Origin: Daphnia carinata
Taxonomy: Eukaryota; Arthropoda; Branchiopoda; Diplostraca; Daphniidae
Assembly (NCBI RefSeq): GCF_022539665.2
Contig: NC_081331.1
Location: forward strand, 372,001 to 436,000
Direction of reading: 5' to 3'
DNA: 64,000 nucleotides
In this document: piece by piece, positions 47,557 to 61,800 of the stretch
Position numbering within the stretch: position 1 is the first letter of the stretch
Layout of the letters: every line of letters begins with the position of its first letter
Notes under the pieces: model-generated
Told to the model about the DNA's origin: nothing
Seen by the model: only the letters and a program-made list of their open reading frames with translations
Databases searched by the model: none
Made by a program: the position numbers and the translations under genes

Positions 47557-50500
47557 GACTTTCTCGTGGTGATGTATGTTTCTTCGAAAGCTTTCTTTTC
47601 TCTCGATGACGAGAACACCACTCACTACCAACGCACACGTGTATTTTCGTGTGCACGAGCAGTGTAGTAGAGCCGATAAAATTCCAACGCACTAGTCACC
47701 GTGAGAGACAAGCACACCTTCTTTTTTTTTTTCGTGTTTTCCCCAGGTATAATGACGCACCTGGACTCTCGCCGTGAGCAAACACAAACCCCAAGACGAA
47801 CAGAAAACAAAAAAGAACGATTTCGATTTTTTTTCAATCGTGATTGGCTCTCTCTCTCCCCCTTTTTACTTTGATTTAACGAAGGAGATTGAAATGTGGG
47901 TTGCGACGAGTTGTTGTGCGTTTCTCGTTTTCGTACCTTTTCCTTTTTGTTGTGATTTCACCGAATACACAGGGAACACGTTAAGAAAAAAAAGACACGA
48001 GAAGAGTCGAGACGACAAACCGTTCGCTCCGATCCCGCGCAACTACACTGAAATCAACGGACTAACCGACAAGTCGAATCGCTACCGCGAGGCTGACGAA
48101 CCCACACCTCGTGGCGCCTCTAGCGGAAAGCCGCCATTGCGACTGGGTGAAAAGTGAAAAACAGGGCGGCAAGGCTAGCTTTCCTTTTTTTTCCCCTGGC
48201 GGCCGTTTGATGCAACAGCCCAACTATTTCTTTTTTATTTTTCTGATGAATGTTCAATGACACATTCTTAATGTATAGATTTTCTATTCTTGCAAAATGC
48301 AGAAGTTGCCCCCACACAGCAGAACATGTAGTCGATTGCGATCAATAAACAAGGCCAAGAAAACGAACAAAATGGCGTCGCTTTCCATTTCAATACTAAT
48401 ATCCCATTGTTTCTTTGTGTGTTTGTTGCCTACATTACAAGTTTGAAAGATACATACATTTCCACGAGTGGAACAAACAAAAAAAGAACAAATTCTGTGA
48501 ATTAAAAAGAGAGAAACACACGGCAATGGGTGGCGGTGTTGTGGAGCCACACAGTATCGTCCATCAGCCACAGAACTAACCGTTATGGACGACGACAGAT
48601 GTTGTTATCAGTCGAGTGGGATCGACTGAAAAAAACCGGTTGGTTCAAAAAGAAACGAAGCCCAGAGACAGCAGAAAAGAGAGTTTATTCGTTTGACTTT
48701 TAGCTTCTGGGCCTTAGCCTGGTCTGGACAGGATTTGCATAACATTTGAAATTTTTTTTTTTTGTGTGGCAAACAACCATGTCAACCCCTCATCTGCTGC
48801 TCTTTTTGTGTTGTTGTTGTGGGCCCCCCCTCCGTTTAATGCTACAGGGTTCTTTTTTTTTAGTACGGTTATACGGCAGTTATTCCACATGACAAGCAGA
48901 TGATTAGGATTATATAGAATATGACGAGGCGTGTCTGTACGGAACGAGTCGTATATTATCATGAAACATCATTACCCTCTCCTTTCATTTTTGTTTTCAT
49001 TTTTCTCCACGTTACTGCCGCTGTCAATGGAATTAACTTGTCAGTTCGTAAATAATTTTTGACTCTAATCATGGACATAAAAAGAGGAGGAAATGATGAA
49101 AAAACAGAAGGCCCCCCCGATTATTGAGTCACCTAATGCAATTTTTCAACGAAATGTGAAAATAAAAAAATGCATCAGCTCCCTTGATCCCAATATGGTG
49201 ATTGTGTGGGAGTATGTGCAAGTTCGAATCCCGTAGTCACGCAACGTGTGTGTGTGGCGCTGCACTTTACGCTGTGGATGTCCGAGTAATCGACCGCACG
49301 ACCGCAGCAGATGAATCAGACCGCCCTCGTCGTCAGCAACTCTAAAATAAGACAGAAAAAACTAGTGGCAAGTGAAAATTTGTATTTTTCCTTTTGTTTT
49401 TTTATCAGTTGCTTACAACCATGGGAAGATTTCCGTGACGAATAATAATAATAAATATACGCGGTTGAGTGCTATTGTCGGTGTGAAGCCGGACAACCCT
49501 CAAAGAAAAACATGAATACAACAATAAGTCATATAAAATTTCAAAATAAATTAAACAAAAAAAAAAAAAAATCGATGACAAACATAACAATGTCCGGTTT
49601 ACTCCTTGCGCTCCTGGGAAACGACCGTTCACCTACCCGTGGCTAGGGGGGGTTCCCGCCGATGTATAGCGGTGGGGCTTCACCCCCTCTCTCCCACAAT
49701 TCCCTCAAACAAACTTTGGTGAAAACAAACAAAAAGTTTCACATTTTTAAGTTGTTTCGGTCACGCTGGTGACTCATTGCCCCTCTCTGTTTTTCGTGTT
49801 CACACAACTTGCACAACACCAAAACACGGCATCGCTCAAACGTGTCATCCTATACGTGAAAATCGAAAGCGAATCAACCAAAAAAGACCACCCGACTTTG
49901 AAAATACAAACTTTTTTGAAGACATTTTGTTCACGTGTCAAAATAGCTCAGCAGGTGCGTCGTGCACGTTGGCTGACATCATTTGTCCCCACGTAAATAC
50001 CGCCGTCTTTACAGTTCGTTTCTTAGCCTGACATTTCTTTTTTGAATTTATTTATCCGATTTAGAGATCGGGTCCCATCAAGTGAATTTCAACGGCATTC
50101 GTCAGATGTTTCCCAGTCAAAAGACGTGAACCGGTTGCAGCTTCGGGCAATAGGTAGATAGCCGTTTTTAGTATTGCTTCAAATGTTTCTACTTTTATTT
50201 CAATCTAAATTCTGATAAGGTTTCCTTCATTTTTATTCCCCTCCCCGGCTTGTAAAAGACCTTGCTAGGGGATACGCCCGATCAATCAATTTTCTACTTT
50301 GATACGAGGAAGGATAGTGAACGTTGTGTTCCGAAAAAAAAAACGGGAAAGAATATACTGGAGCATCATCCTATATAAAAATAAATAAAAGACATTGTGA
50401 ATTTGTGATTTGCTTCTGTTTGCAACACACACACACAAAAAAAGAGGGTCCATTTGCTATAGATCTGCGCGTGTGTTGGCTACCGCGTCCTTCTCATTCG

Positions 50501-52818
50501 CTCTATGTGTGTGCATTCAATTGGAAGCAGACGGAACATCATCGGCCCATCTCGTCTGCTCTTTTTTTTTTTTTTTTCAAAAATACAAAACAAAAAAATT
50601 CCTTCCCATTTTTTTTTTACGTTCCATTTCCACTTGGATATTCGACGGCGAGTCGGCAATCATCCGCTCGACATCATCTCGAACACGACGTGCTTTAAAA
50701 TTTTCAGTTCTTTCCTGGGTTATTTCGTCACCATGGCAACAAGATGATTTTCGACGTAGAAATTCGTCACACCAGATGGACCGGTTCTTTCTCGATAAAA
50801 TCATCAGCAAGGTAAATTTTCAGATTACACAAGAATTAAAAAAAAAAAAAAAAAATCGAGTTGTAATTCGTTACACGTTCGCACGCTGGCACGCTTCAAC
50901 GAGCAAACCAACGATGACGAACAAAATGCGCGGGCGCGGATCACGCAATTTTACACACACCGGGTTACGCGGATGATATTTTCAAATGAAAGCCAACCTA
51001 TTGTTCCGGTCACGTTTGATTGTCTTCTAATATTTTCATTCTCTATACTTGTAATCCAACACTCTCCTCTCTTTTCCTCTACAATACGACGCTAGCGCGC
51101 ATTTGATTATTGTTTTATGCCATTTTTATGAGATATTTCCTCGCCGTTGTTTGTTTTGGAGGTCATTGGTTGTTAAAAACTTTGAGAAATAAATAATGAA
51201 AGAAAAAAAAAGAGTTACCCTTACTCCCGTCAGTCGAGCAGCCAGGCATCCTTAATGATTCTTACATATATATAGATGCCTACATAGTTATTTCCATCCG
51301 GCACAGCTGCAACAGCAAAATCCTTTTTTCTCCTTTTAGCTGCTTAAAGAATTTTATTATTAAAAGAATCGAAAAAAAAAAAAAAGTGAAGTGTGTGTAC
51401 CGTTTTCTTTCGTTGGCCTGGCCTCTTTTCCCCAAAAACAATGCCGAAATCCGAGTTGGGATCGTCCAAACAATTCGGTGAATGTGTTCGGGTGAAGGTC
51501 TCCTTTCTGTTTGATGTGAACACAAGCAAAACAAAGGCGAGCGCTTCCACATATTTGTTGATTTTAGCCGTGAAAGTTACGTACTGACGGTGGGTGGGGG
51601 GGGGATCGAATGACCCGAGGGCGAGGATACGCTTGACGGGTGGCTCGTCCGCAAGTGGAGGGTTTGATCCCAATGTTCGCACACTATATCATCATCAGCA
51701 TCGAGAACGTGTCAAATGTGGTGAGGCATTTCTATAAGCCGCTATTCTCGGTTTTTATTGAAAATGTTCCAGTTTCCTTTCTCGTCCTATCGTGACACAT
51801 GGAAGCCTTAACAAGGAATCAAAAGCCGATGACAAAAGAGGACGTGACTCAAATAACTTGGAATTTGATCAATCTACCGACAAGTATGGCGTCCCATCTT
51901 GCAGTTGGTTGAATCCCTACGATGGATGAAGGCGGTCAGTCGACGATCCGGTTAACGGCCCACCCAACGTATTTCGGATTCTCCGAAAATTCCTGTTTTA
52001 TTCAAAAGGCAAAACTCGATCAAAAAAAAAATAATAAGAACATTACACAAAATAACGACCGTGACCTCAAACTACTCACCTCCCTTCTCTTTAGCCTAGC
52101 AACAACAATGTTTAACAATTATCATTTTTTTTTTTTTATCTTTTCATTTGCTCATTTATTTTCTTTCGCTACCCGCAACGAATGGCGACCGGTTCACGTT
52201 TTTTTTTGCCGTATCAAAAGAAGTAGAAAGAAAAAGAAAATACAAGAAAAAACAAAACTATGATACATGTTTTTACGGGACACGAAAAAGAGAAAACATG
52301 CCGAATTTGATCCAATAAAGATTTTTTTCTTTTTAATATGTTGAAATGTTTTTTTTTTTTTGGTTTAGAAGAGGGGGAAAAACAAAAAGAGAGCGACATC
52401 GGCAAGGATGTTCCCGGTTCCCTCATCTCAAGCCCATCACATAAAAAAAAAATTAATACAATCAAATGGGGTTAAAGGAATAAACGGGTAGAAAATCGGG
52501 AATTATCACAAATGGGAATGAGGAGAGACGGGATCTTTACACAAGGCCTTTTTTTTTTATAGCGATCACCGACATTTTTCCTGCTCTCCCTCATTCAACA
52601 GGAAACCCAAAAACGTGGGGGATAATATTTTTAAAGTTTTCGGATTTTTTCTAGGTCAGAAGGATAGGAAATACAGGATGGTAAGAAGTGGGATATTTGA
52701 CCAAGGTCTCTTACGTTTTTCTCTTTGTTTTTCTTCAGAAATTCTAGGACTGATGCATACCACCATAAGAAAATAGTAAAAATGCTTTAATAGAATTCCA
52801 GTGAAATTCCTATTTCAA
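47557..52818. other. Intergenic DNA between Fas2 and SORL1
   Basis: It contains the presumed Fas2 promoter and 5' UTR (near 47557-48100) and, at the other end, the SORL1 3' UTR. Homopolymer-rich; the ORFs read as Phe/Lys low complexity. No gene recognised. Confidence 0.55.
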
Positions 52819-55800
52819 CTACGCAATCACAAGAGGCTCGTCATCCGAAAAGCCACGAATGACGGGCGAATCATCGTCTTCCAAATTTTGGTCGGAAAAT
52901 ATAGTCGACTCCGATCTATTCGTCAAAATTCAATTAAAAACAAATTCCATCATTTTCTTTTAAACGTTTAAAAATACCTCGTATTAAAATGGGTCGAAGC
53001 AAACGAAGAGAAAGAGCGTTGAAGTCGACGATGACGGATCAAGAGCATCACTAAACCAGCACCCAACGCCAACGCGATGATGACACCAATGGAAACGGCT
53101 ACATAAATGTGGGACGATCCAGCTGTTCCAGATGACGGTTTTATTTCTTCGGCAAAGACAAAGAGCATGTCCAACGGATCGGAACGGAGCGACGAGTAGC
53201 CGTGCGAGTCGACGATCGACACGGCCGCGTAATACATTTCGCCGTGATGATCTTGTGGCAATTGAAACAGTGGCTCCTTTGACTCGTAACGCAGCGTCTT
53301 GTTGAGATCCTAACCAAAAAAAAAAAAAAAAAAACAATTCAAAACACCTGTCTTCAGATTGCTCTACAATGTCTTACTTGGAAAGTGATATCTTTGCTGA
53401 TCCATACGATGTAGGAATAATTGTGAGAGACTATCTCGTGAGGGAGATCCTGATTTCTCCAGTACAACGTCACGTTACCGCCAACTTGTTTGCCGATGGA
53501 CAGCTGATGAGGCGGTGGAATGGCTGGGCCTGACAATGTCACTACAGGTGATGAACGGGCTCCGGGAGCGTCTGTTTGGACGCTAATTTCATACTGGGCT
53601 CCGTAATGGACTTCTAGTGGCAATTGGACGGTTGCATTCCGACTCGGTTGTAGAGTCACGTGCGACATTTTGTCCAGCGTTACGTCACGAATGTCCACCG
53701 AATAACCTAAACCGGTCGAATCGATGCCGAGAACGGCGCAAGACGGCGCCCAGCTGATGACAGCCATGTCATTCGAGCCAGACATGGCTGGACGAACAGC
53801 TAAATTCTTGGGTGGCGAACGGTGGTCAAATTCCGTTGTCAACGAGACCATTCCATCCGAGCCGGAACCGTAACCGATGGGCCCGATAATAGCCACATCG
53901 AAAGTGTACGACTCGCAGGCCGCCAGTTCTCTGACAGTGAAGGTCGTGTCCGTTGTCCGGTTACGTACTCCGTTCAGGTACATTTCCTGCACGCAACGAC
54001 AAAACGGAAACTCGTTAATAATAAGTACTTGCTTATTATCTATTTTCGTGTTTAAAAATACATTATAATAGCCCCCGGAAGTGGCCAATTATTGCTCTTT
54101 AATTCAAAAAAACGTGGGTTAAAATTTCGAAATTAAAAAATTGTTTTACCTTCAAGTTAACACCGTAATAGACGCCGTATTCCCATTTGAGTTTACGCTT
54201 GTCCTTGGGCGGATGCCACTCCAATTTGACGGCCGTCATGTCGCCTTTGACGACGTTGGCGTGCAAATTGCTAATACCGGGCAATTCTTCGCCACTGGTA
54301 ATGGCCAATATTGAAGAAGGCGGTCCAGTGAAACGCGCACGACGGGCCGAAACTTCCAAATTGTAACGGACGCCAGGAGATAGTCCAGTCACGTTGATGC
54401 TGGTCGACGTCGTATTGATGATCGGATATTGAGCATAATAATTACCGCTCTTGACCACCACCTGATAACCCGTGATGTTGCTATTACTGCCGCTGGGCGC
54501 TGACCACGATAGCAGGACGGACGAGTTGCCGATGGAAGACGTCCGCAAGTTCTCCACCAACGGAATAATAGCGGAGCCGTCAAACACTAAATATTTGGGA
54601 GCGGATCGCTGGCCAGCAGAGTAGCGATTCTCCGCGCCCACCTGGAATGAGTAGTTGGTTCCAGCCGTAAACTTGTAGCTGACAATGGCATCCGTTTTGC
54701 TGACGGGTACGGCAACCACCAGAGGAGGGGATACGGGCTCCACGTAAATTCGATACGTCGTGATTAATCCATTGGGCTTAACCGGAGCATTCCAGCGGAC
54801 GTGAATTTCCGTGTGACTGACCTGATGAAGACTAACGTTCCACGGTGCAGACGGAGCACCCATAGCCGTTTGAGCCGTGACGTAGAGCGAAGGTGGATGC
54901 GCATCTCCTACACCAGATGCTTGCAATGGTCTCGCATAAACGGTGATATTGTACACGGTGTAGGCTGTTAAATTGAAGAGGCGCAATTCAGTGGCGTTTG
55001 TCCACGTCGTGTTGAGCCATTGGCTGCCATTGACAGCTGGTCGGCCAGCGACAGAATAAGAAGGCAAATACTGAAGCTGAATTCCGTTAGCAGGTGGAGG
55101 AATTTCCCATTCGACCAACAGAGTTGTGCTGTTGGAATACTTGTCATCGACAAAGATACGAGAGACTTGGTACACTCGTTTATCCGATGCGCAATTCAAT
55201 TCGTCAGTGCCGTCGTAACAATCCGTCACGTTGTTGCAGTAGAGACGCAAGGGCAAACACATGGAGCCATCGCAGCGGAAGGATCCTCGCGGACATTCCA
55301 CAGTTAAATTAGTTCCTTAATTATTTTTAAATTAATTTTTAAGTTTCACAGCTGAAAATGAAATTGATCGGATATTACCTGGCATGATGAGGCCGCAACC
55401 TTCTTCGTCCGTGTTGTCGGCGCAATCTTGATGACCATTGCACAAAGCAGAGAAGGGAATGCATCCGCCAGAGTGGAGACAGCGGAATTCGGTGCACTCG
55501 GTGCCACCTTCACCCGTTTCCGTTCCGTGGCAATTCTCTTCATCTTCTCCTTTGGAGCAATCAGATTCTTTGTCGCAAACCCAAGACTCCCAAATGCAAT
55601 CACCTGCCCAAACAAATCGCCGTTAAGAAAAAACAAAACGACGGGCAAAATAGAAGCTCACCATTATTGCATTGAAAGTGATTCTCGCCGCAAGTGTGGC
55701 TGTCTGGAGGGGCCGTCGTGGTGACGGTCGTGTTGGTAGGAGGAGATCCCGGGCAAGCCAATTCGTCCGATCCATCACCGCAATCGTCTTGGCCATCACA

Positions 55801-58800
55801 TTTCCACCAAAGCGGAACGCAATTGCGATTGGCACACTCGAACATGGTGGCGCTGCAGTTTCCCTATCAACACACACGTCATTTACGATTCAATTATCTC
55901 CTGGAATTAAAAAAAAAACTATCTCTCACCTGAGGAAAGAGCGGAACAAACGGCCTCAGGGGGCTAATAGTGGTTGTGGTTGTGCAATTGATTTCATCCG
56001 ATCCGTCATTGCAATCATTGTCTCGGTCACACACGTAAGATTTCATGATGCAGCGCTTATTGGCGCACTGGAACTGCCACGGCTCGCACGAGTTGTTGTC
56101 GCAATCAAGCTCGTCTGAGCCATCGAGACAGTCGTGTTCTCCATCACATTTCCAGGCAGTTGAAAGACAGTAGTGATGCGATGCGCATGAAAATTCTCCA
56201 GCTAAAAAAAATTTAAAATTCCGTTTAACATCACGAAAAAATAATAAAATGAATCAAACTTACGTCGGCACGTGGCCGTGCTGGAATTGCCACTGGGGAT
56301 GGTCGTCGTGGTGCAATTAACTTCATCAGATCCATCGCGACAATCGTCTTCGAAATCGCAACGCCAACGGGCCGAAATGCAGCGGCCATTGTTGCAACGA
56401 AATTGATCCGATGAACAAGGATTATAGTCTAAAGACATGGTCAATAATTATATCAAATACAATCGCCGATTTAATAAATGTACACACGATCTTTTTTATC
56501 GTTGTTTTTTTTTGGTCAGACACAGGAAGAAGTGAGGGGGAAGAGAATTACATGGAACGTTTTGACGGGATAGAAACCTATTATTCAACAAGAGTAGTAG
56601 TGGAAGAGCTGCTTTGAGCCACCACTTGAAAGAGCTGACGATGGAGGACGGCGTCGGATTTGGACGAAGCTACAACGCTAGAAGCGGAGGAGGGAAGGGC
56701 CAGCAACCAAAAGGCCAGCTGCGACAAGCCGGGGAAGACTGATTGCCGATGTTTCCAATAAACTAAAACATTCGTCAATTCCATCAGATCTTGCTGGATG
56801 ACTTTCTCTTCCAGATAGAGATCCAACTCGTCCCGCTGTTCCGGCACTAACGTCAAACCGTTGGCGCTCTCGCAATGCAAACTAAAATCGGCCAATTCGC
56901 TGAAATCAAAGGCCATGTCATTGTTGTTAGAGATCAATGGCGCTGTCGTCGATGTCGTAGGCAAAATGTTCTGCATGGACGATCGTTGGCGCTTCGCAGC
57001 CGAGCTATTAGTCGGCGTCGTTTCATTGCTCACCGTCCGACTCGACATTTTCCGTTTCAATTCTCCGTTACGGTTGTTGGCCGCCATCGCGTTGTCCAAA
57101 GTGCTGCGCAAAATGTGTTCAGAGACGGGCTGCTGAGACGAGCTGTCCGCTTGGCGCAACAAATTGCGGACCATGGCGTACGTTTCCATTCGCTCGCGGT
57201 CGCTGACGTCCAGCCGACGCATGTGCTTGAAAGCCGGGTGGAGGACGCAGGCCAGTCGATGAGCCAGCTCTAATGGCCAATGTCCGTTCAAGGCTTCTAG
57301 TAAGGCGTGTTTCAACGCCGAAAGCGCGGGAGGGTCCACGTGACATTTAGGCGTGCAGAGCGACATCACGTGACTTCTTGCCAGCAGCACATTACAAAGC
57401 GTCGGACACGCTGCCAAACCGCTGATTTTAGCCACAACGGACGCCATACTGGAATAAAACGCGGCTAAATGGCCGAGAAGTTGGCGATCCAGTTGATTCC
57501 AGACACTGGAAACGGACGGATCTTGAAAAAATTTGCATAGTTCGCCAATTTGGGACGACACGTTGATCACCAGTTCCATCCAATCTAAGGCGGTGGACGA
57601 TTCTCCAGCGGCCCCACCGATCGGTTGGATCGCCTTGGCCAATTGAGTTTCCCAACCCATTGCCTGAACGATGTTAGCCATTTTCTGAATCGCGTCATGA
57701 AAATTCCTCCAATCTTGGCGAGATGACGCACAGTTCTCTTGGGCTAAAGCCAACGCCCTTCCGATTGAGTGGTGAGCACAGGGAACCGTCATCTGCCCAG
57801 CGAACGATTCTTTGATCACATCGATCGAGTTGCAAACAATGGCACGACGCAAATGATCTAATCTTTCTTCCTTTAAGGTCCGCTGCACAAGCTGGCCAAT
57901 ACGAGTCGACGTGTCTTGATCCACACTCAGCTGGACGTGTCGTAAAGGCACTTGACGCAAGAAAGGAGATACGTCCGTCCCGTTCTGATTACTATCGACG
58001 CAGTAACTGATTCCCAGAGTTACTTGAACCAACTGGCCGTTAGTTTGGGCTCTTGATGTGGAACCCGGCTGAACACGGATAATCAATCCAATGCCTCCGG
58101 CGGAGATGGTACGTGCTTCTTCTGCAAAATGATTGCGATACTCGTGAGCAATGCTGGGCAAGATCGTCTCAAATGATGGCGAAGTGAAAATCGCAGACAT
58201 GTCATCTACGAGAGGCACTCCGTGTTTCGCTCCGAGTTCAACCAGAGCTTTAGATAATTGAAGAAACGATGCAGCGCTGATTGATCCAGAGCCGAGAACG
58301 ACACCTGCATTTCTAATCAATTCATCGCGATCACCTGGTGCTAGAAAACGCGTTACAATGTTCGTCATTGACGCTTGATGTGGAGATGAATTGAGCGGAA
58401 TCTGTTCGGGCGCATCCGTCGAACTGCGGACGGCAGTGGCGATGCTGACAATGACGGACGGTGAAGGGAAATTGACATACGACGCATTTTGCTGTTGATC
58501 AGATTGAGAGGAAGAACCGGGAGCTGGACTAGGCATTAATCGATCAGATCCACCACTAGTTGGCGTTAATGGTGAAGCACCAGTTGTGGTTACTAACGAC
58601 TGGGCAAGGCACCGATGTTTTTTCAATGTTGAAGTGCCAGTAGAATGGGCATCACCGAAAGCATAAACCTGCCCGTTTAAAAAGATAATAAATATTCAAT
58701 TAAATAACGTGATTATTCGAGCCGATACCTGGCGACAGTAGATGCAAGCGACGTAGCCTTTGACTTTGCGGCCCTGGAAGGTGACTTTGCCGAAACGGGC

Positions 58801-61800
58801 CCAAACTTCGCTGCGTTTGCCTTCGCGGAGGACAATTCCAGCAGCATCACCTCTCAGTAAGAATTCGACATCAGATTTAGCCATTTCTAAATCGCCATGG
58901 CCGTCATCGATGAGCAACACTCGACGAGTTGTAGGACCTGGGAGAACCGTTTTCAAGTCGAGCAATTCAGCGGCTGTTGCGTTCACGCTGGATGAAGACC
59001 TCGTAGGGACGACATCTGAAGGTCCAGTCGACGTCCGTCCTTCAACGGCTTCTTGACTATTACTCGGCTTACAATAGGAATGGACTGAAAGACCCGACGC
59101 TTCATTGTCCGTCGTCGATTGATCGTCTACTAGTCCACCTTCTCCGCCACCTCCACCATTATTGGCCGCTGTGTCAGCGGACGAGGCGGCTGTAACAACA
59201 TAAGAGCCTTGATGATAGGCCTCAGTGGCCGTGGTTACAATATAACCGGCAGGTTCTTCGCCATCGCCATTGGCCGAAGCGTCGGCATAATGAGTTCCAT
59301 CTTCTTCCTCTTCTTCTTCGTGTCGATGATGGTGATGGGCGTGATGGCCCGTGCTAGACAGGATGGAGGTCAATTCTTCTGTATTGAGTCGAGTCAACGT
59401 TTCCAAATTGGCGTATGTCATTGCAGCCGAAGCCGCACCAACTTGTGCATCTCCTGGACCAGCAGCTGGACCTCCACCGCCTGTCTCGGCATTCTGTTCC
59501 ATTTTGCTCACGTTGTATTTTTCATAAGGCTACGAGCAGCCTCATTCGATTTCACTTCTAAAGTAATTTCAAATATGGCGCCAGTCCAAATTCTACGCCA
59601 ATGGGGGCGGAGTTAGACTGTGAAATGTTTGGTCGCTGCGATGTGGGCTTGATTAGACAAACAGAAACGAAGCCCTTGAACGGCCTTGGGAGGACGATGA
59701 GCTTGGTAACAAGCGAGATTGCACGCTATCGGCCACACGAACTCAGATTTTTGCTTTCTTTTGTTTCCCTTTTTCACTTTACTTGCATCCAGGTGTCACT
59801 ACGACGTGCGGAGTTCATCGAAAAAGGAAGAATTTGCATCGATCTTGGTGAGGTAGCACACGTGGCACTTTTATAAAAACAAGATGGCCGCTGCCTAACT
59901 TTTGTCGAACAAAAACACAAGCCGAGCGAAGTCTGCTCAGACGATTGCAACACTACTAACATTCGATCACAAAATTTCGCGAATACGATTACAAAACGAG
60001 GAATGCTATAATAGAAAATAGTATTATTTTCCCTATATTTTTTTTATGGATAGAATTCGAGGGAAAGTGTGTGAAACCGAACACAACTCGGACTGGGACT
60101 GCCGGCGTCTGAGGTCCGCCACCTTGCGACAAACGGGTTGGTTTCAGTCGGCAACTCAGCCCACCCTATCCTACCCTCCCAGTAGGGTCGGGTGCGGTGC
60201 GGGTTGCATTGAAAAGAGAATATAACAGGAGAAAAGGGTGGGGAAGACTAGTGCACTCGGCGCCAAGTGAAAATAAAAGCGATGAAAACCCCCCGTATAC
60301 AAAATCAAAACAAAAAAATGCTTTCACTTACCGCAACCAACTTCGTCGCTGCTATCGAAGCAATCGTTGTCGAAATCACATCGCCAATGCAACGGGATAC
60401 AACGGCCATTTCCGCATTGAAACTGGGCTGTACTGCAGGAGGGTGTTGTGCAATTAGCCTTTCATTTTAGATTATCAAGTTTGGTGTCAGATTATGTTTG
60501 TAATTAAAAAGATATAAGCTAATGCTTACTTCGTCTGATTTATCATGGCAGTCGTTATCTCCATCGCACCTCCATAAACTAGGGATGCACATTTCTAGCG
60601 TTTTGCATTCAAAATAATCTTCTGGGCAAGTTTGGTTCACTAAAATGGAAAAAAAAAATTATGTACGGATAAGGATCACAGCTATTTGACAAAGAAAAGT
60701 AACTCACCTAATGAACAAGATCCATTAGCTTGAGGGGCATGGCCATCAGGACAGAGACACTTTTCACTGCCATTGGCCTGCAATTCGACGTGCATTCCAT
60801 CCGGACATATGCAAGAATAACCATTGTTGGGTCGACCCATGCACAAGAATGGACAGATTGGGCTACTAGAATTGGCAGAACATGCATTGCTACCGTGTCG
60901 CAAACTTTGCGAGAAGATCTAAAGAGAAATAATTAGTGATTTGTACCTTTTTAAAGTTGGGAATTATTTGAATTGAATACCTTTAAATCCATGACTCCTG
61001 GAAGGCGACTAGCAATAGTCGATAGACCTGTGCCACGGTTCTTGTCTGCCATGAAGATACCCTGAGCATTCCAGTCATCCCAGTACATGACGTTCTTGAA
61101 AACGGCCACGGAGAACGGGTGAAGTGTTTGATCCTGAAAAATTAAAACAAAACATATATTTTGAAACATGGAACACAAGGAGAAAGATAAGCAAATACTC
61201 ACCGTTCCCTCCAATATCTTTTTAATGTTTTTGCCATCCAAATCAGCAGATGCAATGTAATCGCTTTTTGCATCAACCCAGTAGAGCCGATCGGCAAAGA
61301 AATCGATAGTTACGCCATTGGGCCACTGGACCAATGGAGCTCCAATCAGCTTTTCCTGTTAATTGTAATAACCTAAATGAATCAAACAGAACGCGTTGAA
61401 GTATATAAACCGCGAAAATACCTGAGATGAGCCATCGAGATTGGCCCTGCAAACACAGGCTTTCTCCGTCGACCAGTCCGTGTAGAACATGTAACCGCGT
61501 ACGGGGTGCACCGTGATACCCCTCGGCTTGTCCAAAACAGTTCCATTGAGAATGGTTCGCCTCATTCTACCCGTATTGTTTATATCTGTTCGAATGACTT
61601 CAATTTTGGCACGGGCTCCGTCAACAAAGTACCTAACCAACAAGACAAAACATGAACAATGGCCAGCAATTTTCATTAATTTTGAAACAATTACAAGTTG
61701 TTGCTGATCCAATCGAAGGCCATGCCCTCAATGCTCTCCAATTGAGTTTCGACCAACACCTGGGGCACGCTCTTTCCGTCCAGACAGAGACGCCAGATCT

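Noticed and set aside
49222-49240. B-box-like AGTTCGAATCCCG suggesting a tRNA gene
   Set aside because: The flanking bases do not form a T-arm or acceptor stem, and no A box or anticodon arm is present upstream.
59209-59876. Plus-strand ORFs antisense to the start of the BED/hAT gene
   Set aside because: They have no domain similarity, and their composition mirrors the coding strand or promoter region.
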